NCBI RefSeq assembly: GCF_964355755.1
Contig: NC_092671.1
Span: 2,858,501-2,922,500 of the forward strand
DNA: 64,000 bases
Source of the DNA: Antedon mediterranea
Taxonomy: Eukaryota; Echinodermata; Crinoidea; Comatulida; Antedonidae
Direction: 5' to 3'
The position numbers were made by a program, and so were the translations under genes. Under the pieces are notes generated by a model that was not told where the DNA came from, did not search any database, and saw only the letters and a list, made by a program, of their open reading frames with translations. Position 1 is the first letter of the stretch. Each line of letters starts with the position of its first letter. Shown piece after piece: positions 55,005-64,000 of this stretch.

Positions 55005-58000
55005 CTACTGATTATCCATAATTTGCTCGGTTCTTTGACAATATTCATTTATTAATAAATCTTTAGAAGGTTGTTCCTGCTTTGAGATGTTTTTTGGTAA
55101 TTCTGGAAGAGGCACTGCAGATTCTGTATATTTGTACCTTATACCTGGGTCCATTCGTCTCTGTAGCGTCTTCTCAACCAGATCAACAACGTAATCATAT
55201 TTTTTAGCTTCATAAATTTTTTTGGCAGACCATGATCCATCGCCCCGTTTTGGGCAAACCATTTTGTATCGAAGATCACCTACAATTAAATTCAGAAAAA
55301 CAAATCATTTTTAATAGGCCTATTATGTAGCTGGACTAGACAGTTTAGACATGGGTGAACAGAGAATATAATAAAATGTTGTATATTAACTTAAAGTGTC
55401 TTGTTATTTTATTACATGCATTATAAGTATTACCTGCAATTGTTTGTGCCTGTTTCCTGCCAACATTAGCATTATGATCTATAACTGCTAGCTGAGTCCT
55501 GCCTTGCATAGAACCATAATGAAAGTGAATTCGTTTTGGGGCAAACTTGGTGTACGAGGCATGATAGGACTCTAAGGTACCTGAATTGAAGAATTGAGCA
55601 GTGAGTAAGTAAAATGGGTTTTACACTAACGTTTAATTCTTATTGTCTACACAAAAAACATTTCACACCCACCAGTATGCTTAAATTCTCCAAGTTGACC
55701 AAGATCATTATCTAATCTTTTATCCAGTACAATTTTTTTCAAAGCATCATAGGCTGGCGAATCATATTCTAGCCATATCTTGCTTTCTGCTTCTTCTTCT
55801 GTTAGGGCACTGTGTGCACAGGTATTCTCAATCCCATCTTCCTCCCATCTGTGAACATTTACCACGTGATTTAAAATTGATTTCCACCTGTTTTTGAGTA
55901 CCTAAACATTAGTAAAAAAATAGTGTAAAGCTCAATTTAGAGAATGATGATGATGGTGCTCTTTTTTCTTTTATACTAGTATAAGAGCAGTTTATATAGT
56001 ACTGCAATATTTTTTATTGGACACAACTTTATTTTTATTTCTGTATTAATTATATAGTACTTATTAATAATAAACACAGTATAAAGCAGAACTGATTTTT
56101 TAATTTTGAGTATTTTATATATCAATTATCAATATGATGATGTACATAAATATATATTTTTGTTTTGTTTACAGTATATTGACAGGGCTTGTTAAGCACA
56201 TCACAAGATGAGAGTTTCATTACTTTTGCTTTTCCTCTTCACCCCTGTCGATTGAAAAAAAAATTCACTAGTGGTCATACCTGGACATCACCTTTACAAG
56301 TTGCACAACAGAACCACAAATGGTTTGTTATGCTCTTGGTCCACAATAATAGGTGCTCATTTCCCTTCTTTTTACCACTTGCCAAGACTTTCTTTTTAAT
56401 GCCTGAAATATTTGATAAAATATACAATATAGTATTAGTAAAACAATTTATGAACTTTACAAACATGATTACAGTATATACTGTACTCGCTGGTGCTACA
56501 CTAGTAGACTAGAAGAAGTGTCAATTGAAATTACACTGTGCGAGATGAGATAGATTAGAGCAAACTCATATAATGCTCATTTGTACAATATGTATATGGT
56601 GCTTATTTATATACTGATGAGAGTAAAAAAAATGAAGGATTTAATTTGGTTTTAGTTTGTTAGAGAATTATTTTACTGTATCAATCATACCTTTACAAAC
56701 ATGCCAGCAATCAAGCTGATGTGATATCTCCCAGTATTCGTCCTTCATAACTTTTCTGATTGATGGTGATCTGTCAGTTGTGATTGTTTTGATGTTGATG
56801 CCATGACCCAACAAAAACTCTAAACTTCTGATGAAACCTTCCTTTTCCATTGCTACTGAGCTGGAACATTCCGTCACTTGTATCAGCCGAGCATCAACAA
56901 TTTTGTCACTTTTCTCTTCAATAAAAGAGTACGTAGAATATTTTGCGGAATACCCTGGCGAGTCTGACCGGGCGTCCCCCAAAATTGAGATAGTCTCATT
57001 ATCCAAACTTCTTAAAATGAGTTCGGCAATCATCACATCTTGTTGTTCCTTATATGCTTCATTTATGACTGGCAACAAATAACATTTTTGAATTTGATAA
57101 AAACTTGATGATGATAAAAAATGCATATCAAGAATTTTAGCAAAATTATTAATTGCTTGATATGTGTTTCCACTGTACAAAATAGCAGAGGCTGTAAGTA
57201 AATTGATTTCTGCCATTCCACGAACATCTGGACAGCTTTCCCATTTGCCAAAGTGATATTCAGTACATTGCCAATGTACAATTATTTTTGCTCCCCTGTA
57301 TAACACATTTGTTGATATTATCTTCTGACCGCATTCTTGGCATCGCTTAAACATTTCAAGCACACTATCAACATTGACTATCACTTTTCCTGTAACATTA
57401 TCATCTACTACTTCTATTTCTTCTTCAGAGGAAGAAGAACTGTCCTCTTCTGGTATCCATCCCATCGACTCATTTCCATGTGATGATGAAAAGCTTACAT
57501 TTAAGTCCTGTAAAATTATAATATTATATAGTTTACAGAATTTGATATTACATACACTACGCATTCACAAGTTGGTGAAGATAGATAAACCATAAATAAT
57601 CATACCTCATCATCATTGCCATGTACTGATTTTTTTTCTTGGACATCATGTGATGTATGCGATGATTCTGAGCCTGTGAAAAACTAAATATATTTATTTT
57701 TCTTTAATACCATTTCTACACAGTAACAAAAAATAGAATTGTTTTTTTAAACTATAGTTAGTGTTAATTGTTGTTGTTCTCAATCACCAAATGATGGCTA
57801 GTAGTTAGTAGGCCTAGTTAGTAGTAATCATCATTATAGCATTTTTCATTAAAAAAAAATAATGCACTAAGAAAGGGCCTATCTCTAGCTAGTAGTAGTA
57901 GTAATACTATCTAGCATAGGCCTAGGCTATATTTTTTCTTGTTTGGATTTATAGGCTAGGCATAGCCTAAAATCCCTAGGCCTATATCATAAATGTAATA

Positions 58001-58531
58001 TTTTAATAATGTACAGAGTAGTAGGCCCAGTCAATTGTTAATTTTTTTTTAGGCTTAGCCTAAACATAAAAAGAAAAAAAAAACTTATTAGGCCTATAAT
58101 TTACTTTGATATATTAGGCCTAATTATTAATATTATTGTTCTGGTGGTAAATTCATCATTGTTCTTACCGATTCTTGATTACCAGCCTCCTGTCTTTTTT
58201 TAAATGCACTTCTCATAGTTGTACTACTAGGTTTGTTAAATGCAAATATACTTGGTACTGCGTCAGGTTTCAGGCGGTGTTTTGGCTTGTAAAGATGCGG
58301 AGCTAGATCGTGTTTTGGGTCAGGTAGGTAATCTGACTTCATGAAGTGCTTTCCACAAACTCGCAAAGTTCTGTATGTCGACGGCTTACAGCCGGGATTC
58401 AAATTAGCGTTTCTAATAACAGTTAACCATCTTCTGGCCAACGCCTTATCATTTGGAAAAGTATGAAAGGGTATTCCATCTAATCGGGCTTTTTCGTATT
58501 CCCAACAATTTGAAACAACACACGCCGGCAT
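55005..58531 (-). CDS. Kolobok-type THAP/DDE transposase, seven exons (668 aa)
   Basis: Exons 58531-58183, 57673-57606, 57507-56691, 56402-56281, 55901-55673, 55580-55434 and 55279-55005 join in phase to 669 codons including stop. Residues 1-96 are a THAP DNA-binding domain (Cys4, Cys9, Cys59, His62, Trp35, AVPS at 91-94). A Ser/Glu-rich linker follows, then a C4 zinc knuckle (Cys195, 198, 220, 231). The RNase H-like core has GDARSDSPG (316-324), TTDR (Asp384), HQLDCWH (402-408) and, in exon 6, HTGTLESYH (Glu532) and VIDHNANVGR. Asp317 or 321, Asp384 and Glu532 are the likely catalytic acids. It cuts and pastes the element at TTAA. The exon 1 donor (CTG|GTAATC) is the least sure junction; a GTAAGA lies 12 bases downstream but breaks phase. 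Confidence 0.88.
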
Positions 58532-58636
58532 TTTCAGTTCCCTCTCTCTACTACTACTCTACACAATGTTGATCACACCACCGTCACACACACGAGAGGA
58601 GGAGGAAGCTCGCACACGGCCCAAAAATCGCTAGCT

Positions 58637-59112
58637 AGCAGAGAAAAAGTTTTGAGTCCGATATGGTTGAATGATTCCAGAACGTCATACGTCATGTTTC
58701 TACTAGCTACTCTTCGGGTCCCATAGACAAGTCTCGCAAAGCGCGAACATTTCTAGTAAACACACTTTTTAAATAAATCGTAAAAATTATAAAAGTTGAA
58801 TTGTTTTATTGTTTGTTTTGTCTATCTGGATATTGAAGTGTTTCTTCAAAATACCAGGAAAACATTTTGGCAAATTTAAGTAATTTAAAAGGTTAAATAA
58901 GCAATTGAAGTGACGGTACCTATCTATTGTATGGTAACAACAGCGAAAACTCATTAAGTAGATTATGCGATGCACCTGTGACGTCACAGCAATTTACGGC
59001 GACGGCTGTACGGCGAGCGCGTGCGGCGATATCCTCGATTTCGCGATGGTTCTGAAATCATATGTATACCCCTAATACGTTTTTAAAATATGGTCCTCGG
59101 TACAGTTGTCCT
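58637..59112 (-). repeat. Right terminal inverted repeat, 476 bp
   Basis: Inverse of 52778-53253, ending GTACAGTTGTCCT next to the TTAA at 59113. The transposase ATG lies about 105 bases inside it, so the transposase promoter is probably in or beside this TIR. Confidence 0.93.
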
Positions 59113-59116
59113 TTAA

Positions 59117-60330
59117 GAATGGGCAGAAACGACGTGGCAACTTGTACCATCAACAGTTAATTGTAAATAGTAACCAGCATTACTGTATCATCGTTCTCAC
59201 ATTCTCGTCACCATCCTAATTCTCAACAACATCATCACCACTATCCTTCTATATAATTATCCTCGCCAACTCCAAATTTTTATCACCATCACCTCTCTCT
59301 CCTACTCAGCATCATCCTCCTACTCCTCCTCCTCATTCTTATCATCGTTATAATTGATAGAAACAGCCGTATATTCTTAACGTGTAAATAACACCTCAAC
59401 TACTAAATAAACCTGTACTTGGGAGGACACTTTCCCATGAAACAAAAATGTTTTTACCACTAAAGATACGGCCATTCAATGGACACCTTTTAAGTGAACA
59501 CTTTGTTTGGTCCCGAAGGTTTCTCCTTAAATAAGGGTTCTACTGTATCTATGTCAAAATGATATCCAAATGATATCCATCGATAATGAAATTAGGCATG
59601 ATATTTGTATACAAAAATGATCGTTGACTTTCAATAATATTACAACCATCCCCCAGGCCTTTCTTAATTGCTATCAAGTTTGTCCAACAATCCCTCGATA
59701 ATTCACCAATCCTGGTTTGATGCTAATGTGTCGTATAGTATCCTTTGTTGTATCAATCAATAAACTATAATCATGTTTTAATTAATCAAATTAATTTTAT
59801 TATTATTAATATTAATTTGTACACGAAAATGTGTCGTTTCACACGTCAAAAGTTGCTACATTTCATTTTCATGGAGAAATACATGGATGCATATAGGCCC
59901 TATCACATGACAACATAACAATGTGTACGCGCGCGTTCAAATGTTGTACCATTAATGTATCGTCGAAGTTAACAGTTAAGGAAGTGATGAAAGTTTAATT
60001 GCATACATACCGTGCCCTACTAAGTAGGAGTGACGTAATTAATCATTATAAATCATCATTAGCTATAATATAACATAAAATAAAAACGTACCTGCACAGA
60101 ATAGCTATTTACCACAAACACCTGGCTTTCAAGTCCCTTTCAAGTCCCTTTCTAGTCTAGGCCCACAAAACAGACACATTTTATATAGGCCTAGCTTTAT
60201 AAACATACCTTATTCCTTCATCACATTTTGGTGGTAATCAATTGCTTGGTAGCGGCCTTAGGTTGCTATTTTTGTAGTCTGGTCAGTTTATATTCCATTA
60301 ACAAAGATTTTCTCTTAATACTTAATTAAA
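59117..60330. other. Intergenic with pyrimidine-rich low complexity and a MITE-like repeat
   Basis: 59205-59350 is rich in CATCATCACC / CTCCTACTCCTCCTCC. 59395-59548 is a member of the GTGTCC/GGGACA dispersed repeat (ACACTTTCCCATGAAACAAA, GGTCCCGAAGGTTTCTCC, AAGGGTTCTACTGTA), related to the pieces in the transporter introns. No gene seen. Confidence 0.55.
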
Positions 60331-60331
60331 T

Positions 60332-60354
60332 CAATGGAGTAATATTACTCCATG
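60332..60354. mobile_element. Mini-palindrome with 7-bp flanking repeat (copy d)
   Basis: CAATGGAGTAATATTACTCCATG, essentially loop-less. It is flanked by ATTAAAT on both sides. Shortest of the four copies, with the same TGGAGTAAT / ATTACTCCA arms as copy a. Confidence 0.7.
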
Positions 60355-61053
60355 ATTAAATGATCTGGGCCAAATGTCCAGCTAATTTGATTTCGTCACG
60401 CTCTATTATCTTGATAAATGTTTGTACTTTTGTGATTGACATCTGGGGCTTTCACAAAATAATGTGCTCCGATTGGTCGCTGTCAACCAGCGTGAATGAC
60501 GTATGTAAACGTTTTAAAATAGCAATCAATCAATATCAATCAATAATTATGCCAAATGAATTTTTTATTCAATATCGTATTTTGTGAATTCTTCTCTCTT
60601 AAACTTAGTGATTGTTTACAATCATATTACCAAAATTGCTTCAAAATCACAACAAAAACTAATTAAAACTTCAAAACATATTAATCAAAGCATCGGTAGG
60701 CCTATGATAATTTTACCATAAATATAAATTCGGCACTCATATGGGTTAAAAACGATATGTGTATAATGGTAAAGGTGCCTATCGCCAATTGGATAATGTC
60801 GTTTCCATGTGAGGAGAACAGGTAGGCCTATACGTGACGTAAAGCGACGTCAAGTAAGAGAAACATCAAATTTCGTCTCTGTCCCGTTGCTGCGTCAAAC
60901 GTCTTCCGTCGATTAAGTAAAATTGTCTTGATAACAAAAAATGATATCGAGAAAGGAGTTGTAACAGAAATTATAGGTAGGTGGTACGGCACTGTGGAAT
61001 ACAATTTTATATTATTATGTGGGGACGGAAAGGTTGCATTTTTTTTTGCATAA

Positions 61054-62446
61054 CAACAATTATGGAAGGAAGTATTGGCACGACATAGATTAGAGAAAGA
61101 ACAAGTTAATGTTGATATTAAAAATGAATTATTCAAATCAAATGTTAAAACAGGTTTTTATGATAAGTTTATATTTGAACTAAAGACAGTGCCAATCTCC
61201 CAAGTAAAATGGAAAGCAGAGTTTTTAAATAAGACTATGGTATGGAACAAAATATGGAATAATAAAGTCAAAGATATGAAACATATGGTAAAAGTTGCGC
61301 AATTCAATTTTAAACTTTTACATCGCATACTTGTTTGTAATAAAAGATTACATATTTGGAAATTGTCTAAAACTAATAGTTGCGATAGATGTAAGAATGT
61401 GATAGAAAACGAAGAACATATGTTACTTAAGTGTAAAGTGATTAAGCCAGTTTGGAGGAAATTCAATAATCTTATTGTTGAATGTTTTCCTAATGAAACG
61501 CCAATACATTGGTTTGATATAGTTACTGGTTCCAAAGATAAACTTGTAAATGAGCTAACATCTATCTTTACGTTTTGTATATACAAAATCCCGCATAAGG
61601 CTTAGTTTATTAGATAACATGATGGGTAACGAATCAAAAAGTATCTTGAATATGTTTAAGTTTGAATTAAAAAATCTTATAAAAAATGAATACGCATGTA
61701 ATCAGTATAAAGCAGTTATAAAATGGAATGATGTTAAAATGAAATTACAGTAATAGAATTCATAAAATAAGAAAAATATAAAACTAGTACAAGCTGTAGT
61801 GTAAAACTAACACCTAGACTTATACTAAAACTAATACATGATAGAAATAAATGTATTAGGGTAAAAAACACACTGTCAAACATATAAGTAAACAAACTGG
61901 TAAATGTAAAGGGCCAACATAGTAAGAAAAGAACTTTAAAGGAAGAGAAATAGTGGAATGAAACAAATGTTATACAAGGCCAAAACATAAAAAGTAGCAT
62001 ATAATGTGTTTATAATAACTATATTAAACTGATTCGTAAATGTAAACAGGTATATTAATGTGTGTATGTGTGTATATATTTGTAACGGATGTAATATAAG
62101 GTAAAAAGAAATAAAGAAACAAATTGTGAGTACTGATTTAAGATATAATAAAAGAAACACCTACTTTTTAATACATTTCTTAATATAAAGTAAATTTAAA
62201 TGATAAATAGTCGTACTTTTACTATAACTTGCAATAAACATAAAATGTACGTTTTTAAAGCATACTTTTACTCCATCGATTTTATGTACATGTATAGATA
62301 TAGTGCCTTTTTAGCTGTTATATTGAATTTTATTGTTCTTTATTTTTATAAAAATGTATGTATGTTATATAATATATATTTGTAAAAGGAATGAATAAAT
62401 GTGGGTGACCCCCACGAAAGAGAGAAAAAAAAATTAAAAAAAATAA
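61054..62446 (+). pseudogene. 5'-truncated L1/Tx1-like LINE with RT zinc-binding tail
   Basis: The open frame 61054-61605 has FNFKLLHRILVCNKRLHIWK followed by CDRCKNVIENEEHMLLKC and PVWRKF, the C-terminal 'RT zinc-binding' domain (C-x2-C...H-x4-C) of L1/Tx1-type retrotransposons. Near 61600 the frame shifts and continues (NMMGNESKSILNMFKFELKN) to a stop at 61751-61753. The 5' end joins a T-run after a stop at 61051. A 3' UTR of about 690 bases ends with the hairpin GTGGGTGACCCCCAC, AAAGAGAG and an A-rich run. Dead copy. The minus-strand frame over it is a shadow. Confidence 0.8.
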
Positions 62447-63120
62447 TGGAACAAACGTTAGTACAGTTGGCACCTGCATGAATAGGCCTACTACAATATT
62501 TTACCATATCACCCTAGAGAAATGCAATATAATAGGCCTACCATCCGGTCAAAATCGGAATGACCACAACAATAAAAATAACAATTATTAAAATTAATAC
62601 GACGAGTTTTATCATAAATAATTAAGGGTTTCGACTATCATCTCACCAGGTATATTTGAAGATATCAATCTACTCAATAACATATTCTCGAACCAAACAC
62701 GAAAAAATGGCGACACGGACAGGATCACAGAAACACCAACAAAATAGCAGGAAAGTAGAGAGAATGTGATTTTGGGCGACCTTCATTAAGTCAACCTATA
62801 TGGATAAAACATTCAATATTTAATATATATTATAATATAAGATCATTCAATACACGATTACTCGATGGTATAGAAAGTTAGTACATACTTTCGGTACTGT
62901 TGTGAGAACAAGAACACTGATTCAGTTAGATAATTATTAGTTATTGGGATTAAAACTAATTTTAGTTGAACGATGTGTCTAATGGTTGCCGATGCTGAAA
63001 CATACCGCACACATTAGACGAAGATGCTTCGCATTTATTTACTTCTCTTCCTATTATACAATAATTGTTTTTAATCGACGGTAATCGCGATCGTTGACAA
63101 CCGCAAGAGTTGAATCAAGG
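62447..63120. other. Intergenic; includes segment shared with peptide gene 1 intron
   Basis: 62860-63110 matches 30085-30370 on the same strand (CTCGATGGTATA, ACTTTCGGTACTG, TTATTGGGATTAAAACTAAT, ATAATTGTTTTTAATC). The rest shows nothing recognisable. Confidence 0.55.
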
Positions 63121-63125
63121 CAAGC

Positions 63126-63416
63126 TGTAATAATAATATCCTGGATTTATATAGCGCCTAATGTTGTGATCCTCTAAGCGCTGAACATTATTACCCCAGT
63201 CATTTTTTCCTGATCAAACAAACTAGTAATCAGCGCAAAGTTGTGTCTTGATCTAACCGGGTTCCCGTTTATACACCTGGGTGGAGAGAGGCAAACGTAA
63301 GTAAAGTATCTTGCCTAATGATACAAGCAATGCGGCGGGAGTTGGATTCGAACCTCGATTTCACGACCCACCAGTAGTCGAACGTTCAACACACTGCGCC
63401 ACACGCCCTTATAATT
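63126..63416 (-). mobile_element. tRNA-derived SINE, third family, near full length
   Basis: On the minus strand, GGGCGTGTGGCGCAGTGTGT (A box) and GAGGTTCGAATCCAACTCC (B box) form a tRNA head. The body contains CTCTCTCCACCCAGGTGTAT and TGACTGGGGTAATAATGTTC. It ends GGCGCTATATAAATCCAGGA + TATTATTATT. The tail is shared with the fragment at 34548-34622. Confidence 0.8.
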
Positions 63417-63649
63417 TCCAATAATGGTATCGTAACAGACTTTGATCTGCGGTTAGGCTTCGACGAATTCATACATTTATGTACACCATACGTTGACTTG
63501 TTTTTGTTGCTACAGTATTTGATTGTATTTCAGTACATTAAAAGGTCTTATGTGTCTTATTTTTAACGAATATGAAGTTTTAATAGGCATCTCATTTTTA
63601 AAATTGATTGAAAATCAAATAGACACAATATATTGACAAATCTAAAGTG

Positions 63650-63960
63650 TTTAGTTTCCATGCAAACCATTCAACAATACTGTAGGCCCTACATTAGGTT
63701 ACGATTGACGTAAAGCAAAAAACAATGTACTATGTTTATGTAGTTTATTTCAAATTATCTATGCAAAGAATAAATTTGTTTTTAGGAAAATGTATTTTGC
63801 TTACGTTTCCCGAAAAATTATGTATAGTTAGTTAACATTAACATTGATTAGTTTCTATCAATGGTAAAGCAATACAATAAAATGTACTTTTTCAGTAAAA
63901 AAGTACAATGTTGATAATGTTTTATTTTATTGAAATATATCTGCAAATTATAAATTTGTT
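63650..63960 (-). repeat. 3' flank of peptide paralogue, partly duplicated
   Basis: Read on the minus strand, 63840-63960 aligns with 31690-31790 (TTATAATTTGCAGATATATT, AAAACATTATCAACATTGTA) and 63650-63690 with 31850-31890 (AATGGTTTGCATGGAAACTA). A second, diverged copy of the exon end lies at 63720-63825 (CGGGAAACGTAAGCAAAATA). So the region is duplicated in tandem as well as inverted relative to peptide gene 1. Confidence 0.75.
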
Positions 63961-63963
63961 TTT

Positions 63964-64000
63964 TTAAAATGTATTTTCCTTACGTTTCCCGGCAATTTGA
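63964..64000 (-). CDS. Peptide gene 1 paralogue, 3' end of last exon (partial)
   Basis: The minus strand from the window edge reads IAGKRKENTF then a stop (63964-63966). This is in frame with, and nearly identical to, the basic tail of peptide gene 1 (about 31645-31680) but ends seven residues earlier. The cysteine-bearing part lies beyond the window. A secreted peptide gene of the same family is inferred. Confidence 0.6.
   Translation of the reverse strand, partial: QIAGKRKENTF

Larger units (their letters stand above)
52774..59116. mobile_element. Kolobok-type DNA transposon, apparently complete (~6.3 kb)
   Basis: TTAA flanks both ends (52774-52777, 59113-59116). Between them, 476-bp terminal inverted repeats (52778-53253, 58637-59112) start AGGACAACTGTACCGAGGAC and differ at one site that I noticed. 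Inside are two convergent spliced genes, a THAP/DDE transposase (minus) and a P2X7-ballast protein (plus), both with full open frames. TTAA duplication plus a THAP-containing transposase with GD.R.DSPG is the combination known for the Kolobok superfamily. Near-identical TIRs and intact genes suggest recent, perhaps current, activity. Confidence 0.88.

Noticed and set aside
56189-56512. Plus-strand frame of 107 codons
   Set aside because: Opposite strand of transposase exon 4, whose protein matches the transposase family and whose splice phases fit.
61158-61586. Minus-strand frame of 142 codons
   Set aside because: Shadow of the LINE zinc-binding tail encoded on the plus strand.

Overview
This window looks like nuclear DNA from a marine deuterostome, most likely an echinoderm (a crinoid or a relative). 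The reasons are high A+T, genes split by introns with GT..AG junctions, thousands of scattered AGGCCTA-type words, tRNA-derived SINEs, LINE tails, several MITE families, and a Kolobok-type transposon. The species call is inference. There is no bacterial or organellar signature. Most of the 64 kb is non-coding.

Layout. (1) 1-11 kb is intergenic. It holds a 4-kb satellite made of inverted modules (3.6-7.7 kb) bounded by inverted repeats, with a ~160-bp foldback inside and a recent 554-bp tandem duplication. (2) 11.1-11.9 kb, minus strand, is a single-exon class A GPCR broken by about four frameshifts. (3) 15.8-22.1 kb, plus strand, is a complete six-exon SLC16/monocarboxylate-transporter-like gene (462 aa) with a TATA box. 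(4) 27.2-48.2 kb, plus strand, holds three small secreted cysteine-rich peptide genes. Each has a signal-peptide first exon and a phase-1 intron. Between them lie duplicated segments, minisatellites, SINEs, LINE pieces and MITEs. A piece of a fourth paralogue runs off the right edge on the minus strand. (5) 52.8-59.1 kb is an apparently intact Kolobok-type DNA transposon with a TTAA target duplication and 476-bp, almost identical TIRs. It carries two complete, convergent, spliced genes: a 668-aa THAP + DDE transposase (minus) and a 214-aa protein (plus) that is the free-standing P2X7 C-terminal 'ballast' domain. (6) 61-62.4 kb is the 3' part of an L1/Tx1-like LINE, followed by a tRNA SINE and the partial peptide paralogue.

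The most interesting signals are the P2X7-ballast gene inside the TIRs of a THAP transposon, a set of tiny (22-37 bp) palindromes that each appear flanked by a 7-bp direct repeat, and the duplicating family of secreted peptides. Exon boundaries were read by eye from splice consensus and reading-frame phase. No alignment or database search was run. Family names rest on recognised motifs.
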